Assembly: GCA_019925105.1 (NCBI GenBank)
Contig: JAHGAU010000045.1
Span: 62,001 to 126,000, forward strand
Source: Niebla homalea
Taxonomy: Eukaryota; Ascomycota; Lecanoromycetes; Lecanorales; Ramalinaceae
Length of the DNA stretch: 64,000 nucleotides
Direction: 5' to 3'
Below the pieces are notes generated by a model, which saw only the letters and a list, made by a program, of their open reading frames with translations, did not search any database and was not told the DNA's origin. Position numbers and translations under genes: made by a program. Positions 13,001 through 26,770 of the stretch are shown in pieces (position 1 is the first letter of the stretch; each line of letters opens with the position of its first letter).

Positions 13001-15873
13001 AAAGAAAAAATTATTAAAAAGGTTAAATAAATATACTTTTAATTTACGGTATATAACTTAACGGTTTTACTTTATAATATTTAAAAATTAATAAAATATA
13101 ATAAAAAATAAAATAAAAAATTAAAGTTTATTTTTAAATTTTTATGCTTTAAGAAACCCAATAATATATTAATTAATACTTTTAACGGTAAGATTAAAAC
13201 CCTTAAAAAAAATATTTTCCTTTTTTTTTAATTAAAAAATTAACTTAAATAATATTAATAATATTATATATCCCGACCCCGTATTAATAAATAAAATAAT
13301 AATATAAAATATAATAATTAAAATAATTAATAAATTAAAGAAAAATAAAGCCTTAAAATTAAATAAAATCCTTAATAAATTCCTATTAATAATAATATTA
13401 CCGTTTAAAAGGGTTTTTATTTATTTCTTTTAAGTATATTTTAACGTTAATTATTATTTATATAAGTTTAAAAAAATAAAAATAATTATCCTTAAGAAAC
13501 TTATTAAACCGGATTATTTTAAGGTAAAGTTTTATAGATTTATTATATTCCTTTATACGTTAAGGAAAACCTTAAAAACGGTAATAATAAAGATCCTTAA
13601 TAATTATATAAAAAATTACGGACTTCTTTTTAATTAATAAATAAGAATAAAAAAAAGTTAATTAATAAAAATAGCCCTTAAAGGATTAATTAATAATATA
13701 TATATAATATAAGGTTATAGGAAAAGGTATATAATAAATTTTCTTTTTCTTAATATTATAAATATTTTTAATAAAATAAATTATCAAAGGTTATTATATA
13801 ATTTAAAAAAAATAAAATATTATCTTTCTTAATTAAGTAAATAAAAAGTTTCTTAAGTAACCGAGTTACGTTAATTAATTTAAAATAAAAGAAAAACTTA
13901 ATAAAACTTATTATAATAAAAATTCCTTAAAAATCGTTTATTTTTTCTATATTATTTTTATTCTTTAATAGTTTATTAATTAAAAAGTTTATTAAGTTAA
14001 AATAAAAAGTTTAAATTAAAAACTTTATTAATAACGTTTATTTTTTAATTTATAATACCTTTAAATATATAAATTAATTAGAATTAAAATAAACTTATAA
14101 AATTTATCTTTAATAAATAAAAACTTATAAAGCTTAATTTATATTATATAAGTATAAATTTATTTATATAATTAAAAGCTTAAAGTTATATAATATAATA
14201 ACTATAATAAACTTAAGTAAAATTACGGTAAAGCCAGATATTAATATTAAAGTCCTTAATTTTTAAATAAATAAAAAGCTTAATTAAAAAAACTATATAA
14301 GAAAAATTTAAAAAAAGATAACTTTATAAAAAAAAAGCTTTACTTATCTTATTATATTAATATAGAAAGTTATATTATAAAAGGCCCGGATTATTTATTA
14401 AGCGGTAATAAAATTAACTATAATATACGTTATAATTATTTAATATATACTTAAGGGTATTCCGGGATATAAAAAGGAATTTATTTAAATATTATAAAAA
14501 GTTTAAAACCGGTATTTAAAAGTAATTAATAATACTTATAAAGTAATTTTTATCCCGGTATTAAAATTTAAAATTTTTATATTATTAATTAAAGTTTTAT
14601 TAAATTAAATAATCGCTTAAATAAAGTTAAAGAAATATATATATTTAATTATAATAATAAGAAATAAACGGATCCGTTAAAATCTTAATAAGCTTTAATT
14701 TAAAAGGAATAAATTAAAAATATTTATCTTTTTTTTTATTAAGATAAACTAGGAATAAATTAAAAAAGAAATTAATTTTATTAATATTTTAAAGGTTAAT
14801 TTAAATATATATAAACTTTTATTAAGTATAAGAAAAACTGAAATTAAAAGGATTTAAAAAATAAAAATTATAATAATTATTTTATAAATTATAATAAAAT
14901 AAATTAAATATTAACGGAAATATAAAAGCTTTATATTTTAAAATTATTATTATTTAACTCTTAACGATAAAAAGATTATTAATAAATATTTCCGTTATTA
15001 TAATATTATAAGGAAGGGTAATAACGTATTAACGATTTAATTCCGGATAAATAAAAATAATTTAATTTATTTCTTATTTATTATATATATCGGAAATTAA
15101 ATAAACGTTAAATATAAATATAAATAAAAAAAGTAAAACGTTATATATATCTTTATTTTTTATTCTTTATTTATAAAAATTAAGTTAAAATTTATTATAA
15201 AAGTTAATATTTATAATTACCGTTAAATATTATTTATAAAATAAAATATCCGGATAATTATTAAGTTTATAATATTTACAGTATTATTATTATAATTTAA
15301 CTTTATTATAGAAATAAATAAAATTATTAAAGATTTTATAGAAAAAACTTATTATTAATTAAGGAAAAAGAAAAAAAGCGGAAATTAATTACATTAATTA
15401 TATAAATTAAAAAGTATTTTTTATAGTTATAAAAATATAATAATAAACGTTTATTAAAAGTTTTTAAAAAAGTTAACGGTAATAATAATATAAAAAGAAT
15501 ATATATTAAATACGTAAATATTAATAAAAATATTTAAAGGTATTACGTAAAGTTAAAATAATATAAATATATAAAGGAATAAAAAAGTAATAAGCTTAAA
15601 AAATAACCTTTATAAGAATATAATTATAATATTATAAATTTTCTTAAAGGAATTAAAATATAGGAAATATATAAATAAATTATTATTTTTTAAACGGTTA
15701 TTAATATCCTTTACTTTAAGGGGTAAAGGGTAAAGGCCTAATAAATACCGGTTTTTACCTTAACGTTATAAGTATCAAGTTTTTACGGATATTAATAAAG
15801 TTAAAAAGCCATATATTAAGGAACGCCGGAATTAACTTAATTAAATCTATAATATAAATTAATTAATTAATTA
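10049..15873 (+). mobile_element. LINE L1 (Tad1-like, full length), inserted in E2
   Basis: About 5.8 kb, flanked by a 17-bp TSD (attaaattaaa[a/g]tataa at 10032-10048 and 15874-15890). The uninterrupted site is seen in E1 near 3380. The 3' tail is a run of aatt repeats, derived from AATC as seen in less mutated copies. The 5' end begins with the RIP-altered ORF1 start (ataacgataaataaaggg, against ATGGCGACGAACAACGGG in Lb). An endonuclease relic (LLKNFNLYY, from GDFNLHH-type) is at 12383-12409 and an RT relic (KNKALKLNKI, from KAPGxDGI-type) at 13323-13382. Endonuclease and RT types fit the Tad1 group of fungal LINEs; the clade is inferred. Confidence 0.88.
10060..15800 (+). pseudogene. L1 ORF1 and ORF2 relics (nucleic-acid-binding protein; endonuclease and reverse transcriptase)
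   Basis: ORF1 starts at about 10064 but ATG has become ATA. ORF2 carries an apurinic-type endonuclease motif near 12.4 kb and the LINE RT motif near 13.35 kb. Glycine, tryptophan, arginine and glutamine codons have become stops or Asn/Lys throughout. The plus strand is strikingly A-rich here, which reflects G-to-A change in the coding strand. Not expressible. Confidence 0.8.
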
Positions 15874-17654
15874 ATTAAATTAAAGTATAAGCTTATTTTA
15901 TAAAGTAAATAATAAAGTAATATTAAAAAATAAAACTCCTTTATAATTTAAATATTTTAATAAAGGATTAATAAAATTTATTTTATTTTAACGATAAAAT
16001 ACTTTAAAGTTATAATTAATAAGTTTTAAGGCTTATTTAACTTAACGTAAACTTAATATTAATTATTTTATAAACTTTTAAAAATTATTATAATCCGTTT
16101 TTACTTAAATAACTTTAACGTTTTTTTTAAATAATATTATTATTACTTAAATATTATAATAATAATAAAGAGCTTTTAATTATATATTTTATAATTCTAT
16201 TTAATAAAGGTTATTTTTCTGGATTAATACGTAATTAATTATTAATAATCCTCCTTAAATTATTAAAATAAAATATTTACGATAGTAAAATTAGATATAT
16301 CGATTTTTATTTAAACCCCCCGTTTTAAATTAAAATAACGGAATAATAATATATTAATAAATATTTTACGGAACCGGTAAAACGCTGTATTTATTATATT
16401 ATTCTACTTTAACGGATTAACCTTTTTTTTTCTTTATTATCCTTAAGTAAATTAATTAAAAACTTAATTATCCTTAAACATTTATAAATAAAACGATAAT
16501 AAAAATTTATAAAGTTTAAAAAGATTTATATTTCTTAATAAATTTTTAAAATAAGTTAATCCTTAATTATTTAAATACGTTCTTAATTTATTTAAAGTTT
16601 TTTAATAAAAATAATAAATTTTAAGAACTTTACTTAAATAATATTAAATTAATATTTCTTAAAATTAACGTAAAGTTAAAATTAATAAAATTACTTAAGG
16701 ATTTATTAAATATAATATTAATAATCCGCCGGATTCTTATTAAATATTAAAATATTATTTAAATAAATTATATAAATTATATTAATAAAATTAATAAAAA
16801 TATAGTTAATATAAATTTAAAAAATTATAAAAATATTAATTAACTTAAATAACATAATAAAATACTTAAAATAACCGTAACGTATACGGAACGTTATTTT
16901 TTATTTATCGCCGGACTTAATCCATAACCGATAATAAGTATTTTTAAAGTTTAACTTAATAAATTATTTAAAATTATTTAACCGGTAAAGGATCTTAATA
17001 ATTAAGGGTAATAAGTATCGATTTTTAATTATAACCGTATTTAACTTACGGTAATTAATATAAAGATAAAAATTACCGTTTTTCTTTAATATAAAAAAGA
17101 TCGGAATACTTATAGGTAACGTTAAGTAATAAATTTAACCCTGGGTTATAATATCCTTAAAATACCGCCGGAATTCCGTTAACTTTATTTAAAATAAATT
17201 ATATAAGGAATTATATAATAATTTTTTATTATTTAAGTTAATAATATAATCTTTTTATTTTAATTTAAATAAAATATTAATTATATTATTAAAAAAATAT
17301 TTATATATTTATTTAACTTTTTTAAAATACTCCGGTTAATAAAATCTTTTATAATACTTATATATATTAAATTACTTTAAAGAATATATAATATTTTTAA
17401 GTATTTTATTATTACGCTTATATAAATGACTATAAAGACTTTATTAATTTACGTTAAACTTTAATTAAAGTTATTAACGTTATTAATTTATAATTTATAA
17501 GAATTAACTTTAAAATATTATTTATCCGCCGTTAAATCGATTATTATTTATAAAGTATATAAAGTTAATAAATTAAAAATTATATTTAATTTTTCTTAAT
17601 TAATAACGTAAAAAAGTATTTTATTTTATTTCTTTTATTTTTAATTATTAATTA

Positions 17655-20228
17655 TTAATTAATTAATTAATTTATATTACGGATTTAATTAAGTTAATTC
17701 CGGTATTCTTTAATATACGGTCTTTTAATTTTATTAATAACCGTAAAAACCTAATACTTATAACGTTAATATAAAAACCGGCGTTTATTAAACCTTTATT
17801 TTTTATTTTTTAAGGTAAAGGATATTAATAATTATTTAAAGAATAATAATTTATTTATATACTTTTTATATTTTAATTCCCTTAAAAAAATTTATAATAT
17901 TATAATTATATCTTTATAAGGATTATTTTTAAGCTTATTATTTTTCCGCTTTTTTATATATTTATATTATTTTAATTTTACGTAATATTTTTAAATATCC
18001 TTATTAATATTTATACGTTTAATATATATTCTTTTTATATTATTATTATTATTAACTTTTTTAAAGATTTTTAATAAACGTTTATTATTGTATTTTTATG
18101 GTTATAAAAAATATTTTCCGATTTATATAATTAACGTAACCGGTTTCTATTTCTTTTTTTCTTTTTTAATTAATAATAAGCCTTTTTTATAAAGTCTTTA
18201 ATAATTTTATTTATTTTTATAATAAAATTAAATTATAATAATAATCCGGTAAATATTATAAATTTAACGGTTACCCGGATATTTCGTTTTATAAATAATA
18301 TTTAATAATAATTATAAATATTAACTTTTACGATAAGTTTTAACTTAATTTCCGTAAATAAAAAATAAAAAATAAAAATATATATAACGTTTTATTTTCT
18401 TTATTTATATTTATATTTAACGTTTATTTAACCTTTAATATATATAATAAATAGGAAATAAATTAAACCGTTTTTATTTATCCGGAGTTAAATTATTAAT
18501 ATATTATTATCTTTTTTTATAATATTATAACGACGGAAATACTTATTAATAATCTTTTTATTATTAAAAGTTAAATAATAATAATTTTAAAATATAAAGT
18601 CTTTATATTTCCGTTAACGTTTAATTTACTTTATTATAAAATATAAAACGATTATTATAATCTTTATTTTTTAAATCTTTTTAATCTTAATTTCTTTTAT
18701 ATTTAATAAAAGTTTATATACATTTAAATTAACCTCCGGGATATTAATAAAATTAATTTTTTTTTAATTTATTCCTATTTTATCTTAATAAAAAAAAGGA
18801 TAAATATTTTTAATTTATTCTTTTTAACTTAAGGTTTATTAAGATTTTAATAAATCCGCCCGTTTCTTATTATTAAAATTAAGTATATATATCTTTTTAA
18901 CTTTATTTAAATAATTATTTAATTTAATAAAACCTTAATTAATAATATAAAGACTTTAAACTTTAATATTAAAATAAAGGTTACTTTATAAGTACCGTTA
19001 ATTATTTTTAAATATTAATTTTAAACTTTTTATAATATTTAAATAAACTCTTTTTTATATCCCGGAGTACTTTTAAATATATATTAAATAATTATAATAT
19101 ATCTTATAATTAACTTTATTATAACTTAATAAATAATCCGGGCCTTTTATAATATAATTTTTTATATTAATATAATAAAATAAATAAGGCTTTTTTCTTA
19201 TAAAGTTATTTTCTTTTAAACCTTTTTTATATAATTTTTTTTAATTAAACTTTTTATTTACTTAAAGGTTAAAGATTTTAATATTAATATCTAACTTTAT
19301 TATAATTTTACTTAAATTTATTATAATTATTATATTATATAACTTTAAGCTTTTAATTATATAAATAAATTTATATTTATATAATATAAATTAAGTTTTA
19401 TAAGTTTTTATTTATTAAAAATAAACTTTATAAGTTTATCTTAATTCTAAATAATTTATATATATAGAAATATTATAAATTAAAAAATAAACGTTATTAA
19501 TAAAGTTTTTAATTTAAATTTTTTATTTTAATTTAATAAGCTTTTTAATTAATAAATTATTAAAAAATAAGAATAATATAAAAAAAATAAAAATCTTTAA
19601 AGAATCCTTATTATAATAGGCTTTATTGGGTTTATCTTTTATTTTAGGTTAATTAATATAATTTAATTGCTTAAGAAATTCTTTATTTATTTAATTAAGA
19701 AGAATAATATCCTTTTTTTCCTTAAGTTATATAATAATTTTTAATAATTTATTTTATTAAAAATATTTATAATATTAAAAGAAAAAAAACTTATAATATA
19801 TTTTTTCCCGTAACTTTATACTATATATATATTATTAATTAATCTTTTAAAGGCTATTTTTATTAATTAATTTTTTTTATTTTTATTTATTAATCGGAAA
19901 AAAACCCGTAATTTTTTATATAATCGTTAAGGATCTTTATTATTATTATTTTTAAGGTTTTCCTTAACGTATAAAGGAATATAATAGGTTTATAAAACTT
20001 TACCTTAAAGTAATTTAACTTAATAAGCTTTTTAATAATTGTTTTCACCTCCTTAAACTTACGTAAGTAATAACTGACGTTGAAGTATACTTAAAAAAGG
20101 TAAATAAAAACTTTCTTAAATAATAATATTATTATTAATAAGAATTTATTAAGGATTTTATTCGGTTTTAAGGCTTTATCCTTCTTTAATTTATTAATCG
20201 CCCTAATTATTATATCTTATATTATTAT
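17655..20228 (-). mobile_element. LINE L2, 5'-truncated, inserted in E2
   Basis: A 2.57-kb 3' part of the same LINE family in reverse orientation. It begins on the plus strand with its 3' tail (ttaattaattaatt, then ttacggatttaattaagttaattccgg). A 12-bp TSD, aattattaatta, lies at 17643-17654 and 20229-20240; E1 near 5155 shows the empty site. Truncation falls just upstream of the RT KAPG-type motif. 5' truncation plus long TSD is the mark of target-primed reverse transcription. Confidence 0.88.
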
Positions 20229-21685
20229 AATTATTAATTAAATAATATTATAATTAATAAATATTATAATAAAAGATTTATTTATTATAAAAAAAAAAAA
20301 AAAAAACCATTTATAATAAAATAACGGAAGTTAACTATAAATCTTATTAAACCGTATATACTTATAAAATTAAATTTATTTAAGCTTTAATATTAATTAA
20401 TATATTTAATAATTAAAAATTATCTTAAAAACTTATTTAATCCTTAATAATAAAAGTTAAATATATTTTTAATTATTTTTTATTAACTTTAACTTTAAGG
20501 CGTTATTAAAAGTTTATCGTTTTTTAATATATTATCCTTTTTATAAGATTTTATACTTATTATTAAAATTTTATTTTATAAAACGGTAAAATAATCGGAT
20601 ATATAATAACCTTTTCCGTAATATATATAATATTTAACGTTCTTATTTACTTTAAAGACGGCGTTAAAGTTTTTAAATATAACTTTACGTTTTTAATTAT
20701 AAGAATTAATTTTAATAGAAATATATATTAGCTTTAAGCCGTTAAAATTAAGTTTAAATATTTTATTTTTAAGGGATTTACTTTTATTAACTTTTTAATT
20801 ATTATTAATAATTTACTTTAAGTTATTATTTTTATAATTATTATTATTATAATATCGTTTTAAGTTTTTAATACTTTATTAATTATAAAGACTTTAATTT
20901 TAAATTTTAATAAAAGCTTTATAAAGAATATATAAATATAAAACTTATTTAATAATAATAATAAGTTTTTTTTTTATAATTTTTAAAGTATTATAAAATT
21001 ATATTATTTTTTAATTAAAATAATATTTAATATTTTTAAACCGCTTATAATAAAAGAATTAACGGTTTTCCGGATTAATTATTAAGTTTAAGAACTTATT
21101 TTTAAGCTTTTAATAACTTATTTTATTAATTTCTTTGTCCGATAAATTAAAGATTTTATAAAAAATAAACCTTAAATAAAAAGTTATTTTTTTTTAATAA
21201 AAAAATACTTAAAATAAAGTAGAAATTATCTTTTTAAGTTAATAAATTACGTTTAATATTTATTTTTAAATTTATTTTAATATAGCTTAAGCCTTTCCGG
21301 ATAAAAGGATTTACCCTTATAAAGTAAAATAAAAGTTATTAACGGTATATTATTAATATAAAGCTTAATAATAAGGTTAATATAAAAAAGAATCCCGGAA
21401 TATAAAACTTTATATTATATATTAATACGATTAAATATATACTTTTAATAAATATAATTCTTAATTTTAAGTTAATTAACTTTAAATTATAATTTTAAAA
21501 GTTAAGCTTATTAAATTATAATATTACGATAATATTTTACCGTTTTAATTTATTTAATTATAATAAAAAGGTTCTTAATTAAAAAATAAATATTACTTTC
21601 TTATTTTAAAATTTATAAAATTAATTAAATATTTATTATAACGGTAACGTTAAGTTTTCTTTTTAATAAAGAAGAAGAATTAAAA

Positions 21686-22031
21686 CATTAAATTAACTTT
21701 ATTAATAGTACGCTAGCGGGATTAATAAAAATAAATATAAAAAACGTAACATTACGGTCTAAATACTTAAGTATTACTTTAATAAGTAAATTAATAATAA
21801 AATTAATTCTTAAAAAATTTAAAAAGAATTAAGGTATAACCTTTACTTAAAATAAAGATAATAACTACCCCGCTTTACGTTTATTAAATTACGGCTTATA
21901 AATAATATATATTAAGGCCGTTATTAAAGCCCTTTACCAAGGCCCTTTATTAAGGCTTAACGGCTTACCTTAACGTAACAATATAACGTATTATTATAAC
22001 GCCGGCGTAAAAATAACGTTAATTATTAATA
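21686..22031 (-). repeat. E2 LTR (right; 5' LTR of the minus-strand element)
   Basis: 346 bp, the same length as the left LTR and RIP-mutated at different positions. It is followed at once by the TSD aatat and the resumed E1 sequence. Confidence 0.88.
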
Positions 22032-22462
22032 AATATTTACTTTTAAATTTATTTTAATATAATTTAAGTTTTTCCGGATAAAAAAATTAATATTTATAAC
22101 GTAAAATAAAAATTATTAACGGTATATTATTAATATAAAGCTTAATAATAAAGTTAATATAAAAAAAAATCCGGGAACGTAAACCTTTATATTACGTATT
22201 AATATAATTAAATATATATTTTTAATAAATATAATTTTTAATTTTAAGTTAATTAACTTTAAATTATAGTTTTAAAAGTTAAGTTTATTAAACCGTAATA
22301 TTATAATAATACTTTATTATTTTAATTTACTTAATTATAATAAAAGGGTTCTTTATTAAAAAATAAATATTACTTTTTTATTTTAAGGTTTATTAAGTTA
22401 ATTAAATATTTATTAAAATAATAAAATTAAGCTTTCTCCTTAATAAAAAAGAAAAATTAAAA

Positions 22463-22787
22463 TATTAAATTAATTCCGTTAACGGTATACCGGCGGAATT
22501 AATAAAAATAAATATAAAAAACGTAACGTTACAGTTTAAATACTTAATTATTACTTTAATAAGTAAATTAATAATAAAATTAATTCTTAAAAAACTTAGA
22601 AAGAATTAAAATATAAGCTTTACTTAAGGTAAAAATAATAATTATCCTGCTTTATATTAATTAAGCTATGGTTTATAAATAATGTATATTAAGGCCGTTA
22701 TTAAGGGCCTTTATTAAGGTTTACCTTAACATAATAATATAATATACCATTATGGCACCGGCGTAAAGATTGCGTTAACTATTAATA
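22463..22787 (-). repeat. E1 5' LTR
   Basis: 325 bp, homologous to the E2 and E3 LTRs (ttaattccgttaacgg start block; gcaccggcgtaaagat near the end). It lies about 430 bp right of the E2 LTR. The pair looks like a tandem duplication, but the 430 bp between them is the E1 5' internal region, present once per element. Confidence 0.85.
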
Positions 22788-22792
22788 TTTAA

Positions 22793-22862
22793 TAAATAAC
22801 TATTAAAAAACGCCGGAATTAACTTAATTAAATCCGTAATATAAATTAATTAATTAATTAAA
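22793..22862 (+). mobile_element. 3' end of a plus-strand LINE, host of E1
   Basis: About 70 bp matching the terminal sequence of L1 and Lb (aacgccggaattaactt, then an aatt tail). It abuts the right end of E1, so E1 probably inserted into this LINE shortly before its 3' end. The rest of the LINE would lie left of the window. Confidence 0.7.
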
Positions 22863-24296
22863 TAAACTATTATTATTATTATTATTATTAATATATTTTA
22901 TAATTATATTTATATTATATATTTATTTCTTTTATTTTTTATCCTTTTAATTTTTAAAATTATTATTATTAATTTTTAAGTTTATATATAATTAATTTAA
23001 CTCGTTTTCTCTTTATTTATAATAATAAATTAATATCTTTACCCGGAAAATTAAAAAGATAAAGTATTTTTAATTCTTATAATAACGTTTAATAATAAAA
23101 AAGTAATATTTATATTTAATACCGGTAAAAGCGTTATAAAAGATATTTTAAATTACTTATAATAAAATAAATAATTTATATAATAAATACTTTTATTAAA
23201 TTAAAATTCTATTATTTATTTTGGGTAATAACGTTATTTTATTTTAATAAGTTTAATAAGTATAAAGATAAATATAAATTTATTATTATTCTTATATTAT
23301 TTAAATTTATTAATAATAAAATTATTTAATAAGTTTTTTATAATAAGTATAAAATATATAATAAATAAAGTAATAAAGTAATTAATTTATATATAAATAA
23401 TCGTTTATCTTAAAAAGAATAAATTATTATTTATATACGTATTTTATTTTTAAAATAATATTTTATTATAAAGTCTTATACTTAAGGTTATATTTTATAA
23501 CTATATATATACTTATAATATTTTCTTTATTTAATAGAGTATTTAGGTCCTTTATAATCTATATTTATTTACTTAATTTTTAATTTATTAATAATTTAAA
23601 ATTAAAATATAAAACGTATTTATTAAAAATTTTATAAAAAATACCTTAATAAATTTCCGCTTATAAAATCTTACTTATTATTATATATTAATTTTAACCT
23701 TTAAAGATTTTATTATTACTTTATAAAAGTAATAAAGCCGCTTATTTATAAAGTAAGTTAATTGAGTTTTAAGTTTTAATATAATACTTAATTAACTTAA
23801 TATATATTATATTTAACCCTTAAATAAGCTCGTTTTTTTAAAAAAAATAACTTATTTATATTATAAATAATTATTTTACTTTTTAATATACTTAAAAAAC
23901 TTCTTATATATTATAAAAATAAAATAAAAAGTTAATAATTTAATAATATTTATTACTTTAATAACTTAATAAAAAAATTAAATTAATTTTATTAAATATT
24001 TAATATAGTTTTATTCTTTAAAATTAAGCTTTAAAATTTTATTTTTTTTATTTTCTTTAAAAATATATTAATATTTTTACGAAATATTAAAGGATAAATT
24101 ATTATATAAAAAAATAAATTTTAATAAGTTATTATATTTTAAAATAACTTTAATAATATTTTCTTATATTTTTTACTTTAATTTAAGATTAAAGGAATTA
24201 TAATATTATAAATATTAAAATTTTTTTATAAAATAATAATATAAACTTTTTTACGTTTATTATTAACGTAAATATAACCCGTAATCTTCTGAATTT
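22863..24296. other. unidentified RIP-mutated AT-rich sequence
   Basis: About 1.4 kb, T-rich, with no open frame of note. I compared it by eye with the LINE and Gypsy copies in the window and found no match. It could be an old relic of another family or the original target DNA. Confidence 0.5.
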
Positions 24297-26308
24297 ATTA
24301 ATTAATTAATTAATTAATTAATTTATATTACGGATTTAAATAAGTTAATTCCGGTATTCCTTAATAGTCGGCTATTAAGCCTTATTAATAATTGTAAAAA
24401 CTTAATATTTATAACGTTAAAATTAAAAAATTAATATTTATTTAATTTCCGCTTTTATTTTAAAAAATAAAAAACGTCTTTAATTATTTAAAGAATAATA
24501 ATTTATTTATATACTTTTTTAAAGAAAACTTATAATATTATAACCGGGTCTTTTTAAGGATTATTTTTAAATTTATTATTTTTCTATTTTTTTTTATAAG
24601 TCTGTTTTATAATAACTTTTTAAGTAATACCTTTAAATACTTTTATTAATATATATATTATTATTATTTTAATTATAATTATTTTCTTATATTATTATCG
24701 TAACCGTTTTTTTAAAGACTTTTAATAAGTATTTATTATTATATCTTTTTAATTATAAAAGATATTCTCTGGTTTATATAATTATTATAACCAATATTTA
24801 CCTTTTTTTTTTTTTCCTTTTTAACTGGTAATAAGTTTTCTTTATAAGGTTTTTAATAACCTTATTTATTTTACCGATAAAATTAAAATAAAATAATAAG
24901 TTTATAAATATTATTAATTTTTTAACCGCCCGGATATTTCATTTTATAAAAAATATTTTATAATAATTACTTATTCCGGCCATTTTAATTAATTTTATTT
25001 TAAGCTTTATAAATAATAAATAAAAAATAAATATATAAATTATATTCTACTTTTTTTATCCGTATTTATAATTAATATCCGTCCGGTTATTAATATATAT
25101 AATAAAGAGGAAGTAAATTAATCCGTTCTTATCTGTTTAAAATTAAATTATTAATATATTATCGTTTTTTTTTATAATCTTATAATAACGGAGGTATTTA
25201 TTAATATTTTTATTATTTAAAATTAAATATCGTTACTTTTAAGGGATTAATCCTTTATATTTATATTAACGTTTAATTTATTATAATATAATTTATAATA
25301 TAATTACTTCCGTTTTTATTTTTATAATCTTTTTAACTTCCGTTTCTTTTATATTGGGCGTAAGTTTATATAAATTTAAATTAATTTCTTAAATAAAAAT
25401 TAAATTAATTTCTTTCTTTATTTATTTTAATTTTATTTTAATAAAAAGGTTAAATACCTTATTTTTACTTTTTTTTATCCGGGATTTCTTATAGTTTAAT
25501 CGGATCCGCTTATTCTTTATAATTATAATTAAGTATATACTTTTTTTAAGTTTTATTTAAGTAATTACTTAATTAAAAGATAACTTAATCGGTAATATAA
25601 AAACCTTAGATTTTAATATTAAAATAGGAGTCGCCTTATATATACCGTTAATTATTCTTAAATATTAATTTTAGAACTTCTATAATTATTAAATAAACTC
25701 TTTTTTATACTTAAGAATACCTTTAAAAATATATTAAATAATTATTATATATATTATAGCGGACTTTATTACCGTTTAATAAATAATTTTAACCTTTTAT
25801 AAAATAATATTTTACGTTAACGCCGTAAAATACGTAAAATTTTTTTCTTAAAAAATTATATTTTTTAAAATTTTTTTTATATAAACTTTTTAATTAAATT
25901 TCCCGTTAACTTAAAGGTTAAAAACTTTAATATTAACCTCCGGTTTTATTGCGATTTTAATTAAATTTATTATAATTATTATATTATATAACTTTAAGCT
26001 TTTAATTATATAAATAAATTTATACTTATATAATATAAATTAAATTTTATACGTCTTTATTATTATAAATAAACTTTATAAATTTACTTTAACTTTAAAT
26101 AATTTATATAAGTAAAAATATTATAAATTAAATAATAAATATTGTTAATAAAACTTTTAACTTAAATTTTCTATTTTAACTTAATTAATTCTTTAATTAA
26201 TAAACTATTAAAGAATAAAAATAAAATAAAGGAAATAAATAATTTTTAAAGGATTTTAGTTATAATAAGTTTTATTAAGCATTTCTTTTATTTTAAGTTA
26301 ATTAACGT

Positions 26309-26770
26309 TACTCCCTTAATTGGTATGGGATTAATCCCGTAGGATAGGTACGGGACCGGTACGGGACCAGTACGGGATAGGGAAAAGGTACCCTTATCCC
26401 GTACCGGTAATAAACGGTATAAAACGGTACGGTACCGGGAAATATTAAGATACCGTTTTATTATTTATAATATATAAATAATAATATATATATTAAAATT
26501 AATTAAAAAAAATCTAAAAATTCAATTTTAAAAGAAAATTTTTCTTTTAAATAAACTTAACGGTTTATTTAACATTAAAAGTAATATATTTTATACTTAA
26601 AAAAAAGAATTATTTTATTAATATTTTCATTATTAAAATCTTAATATTTCCCGGTTTTATACTGGCAGAATAAGGACAATACGGGAACAGGAAATACCTT
26701 TATACCGTATTAATTAATATAAGAAGATTATACTGAAATCCTATTTTATACCGTCTTGGTTAAGGGAATA
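26309..26770. mobile_element. MITE copy 2 (TACTCCC family, 462 bp)
   Basis: The ends TACTCCCTTAATTGG and CTTGGTTAAGGGAATA are RIP-altered versions of the copy 1 TIR. The 8-bp TSD attaacgt (26301-26308) and attaatat (26771-26778) differ only by C-to-T and G-to-A. L2 shows the empty site near 19652. It has a subterminal inverted pair, aaatattaagatacc and aaaatcttaatattt, shared with copy 3 and lost from copy 1. Confidence 0.82.

Larger units (their letters stand above)
6178..22031 (-). mobile_element. Ty3/Gypsy element E2, inserted in E1 and itself split by two LINEs
   Basis: It is bounded by 346-bp LTRs of equal length (6178-6523 and 21686-22031) and a perfect 5-bp TSD aatat (6173-6177, 22032-22036). 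The internal region is collinear with E1 and E3. On the minus strand a purine-rich tract lies just inside the left LTR (reading aaaaaggaga), as expected before a 3' LTR. The YLDDILI-type RT relic reads at 16765-16736 and the integrase relic at about 9475-9405. Removing L1 (10049-15873) and L2 (17655-20228) leaves about 7.5 kb, a normal Gypsy length. Coding capacity is fully lost to RIP. Confidence 0.9.
1..22787 (-). mobile_element. Ty3/Gypsy element E1, RIP-mutated, interrupted by E2 and cut by the left edge
   Basis: E1 is a sibling of E2 and E3, recognised by collinear sequence. It occupies 1-6177, is interrupted by E2 at 6178-22031, and resumes at 22032 with about 430 bp of 5' internal sequence followed by its 5' LTR. 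Its 3' LTR lies left of the window. Orientation is minus: the RT active-site relic YLNNILIY reads at 4278-4249 and an integrase-core relic (NIYNLILIIINKY) at about 2818-2745, both on the minus strand. All frames are full of stops from C-to-T and G-to-A change. It also carries a small unmutated insertion (1077-1224) and a MITE (1318-1527). To the right it joins LINE 3' sequence, so it probably sits inside an older LINE. Confidence 0.85.

Noticed and set aside
21250..22800. Apparent tandem duplication of about 780 bp (internal end plus LTR, twice)
   Set aside because: Explained by E2 inserted in E1: the first unit is the E2 end and the second is the resumed E1 with its own LTR. The aatat TSD at 6173-6177 and 22032-22036 proves it.
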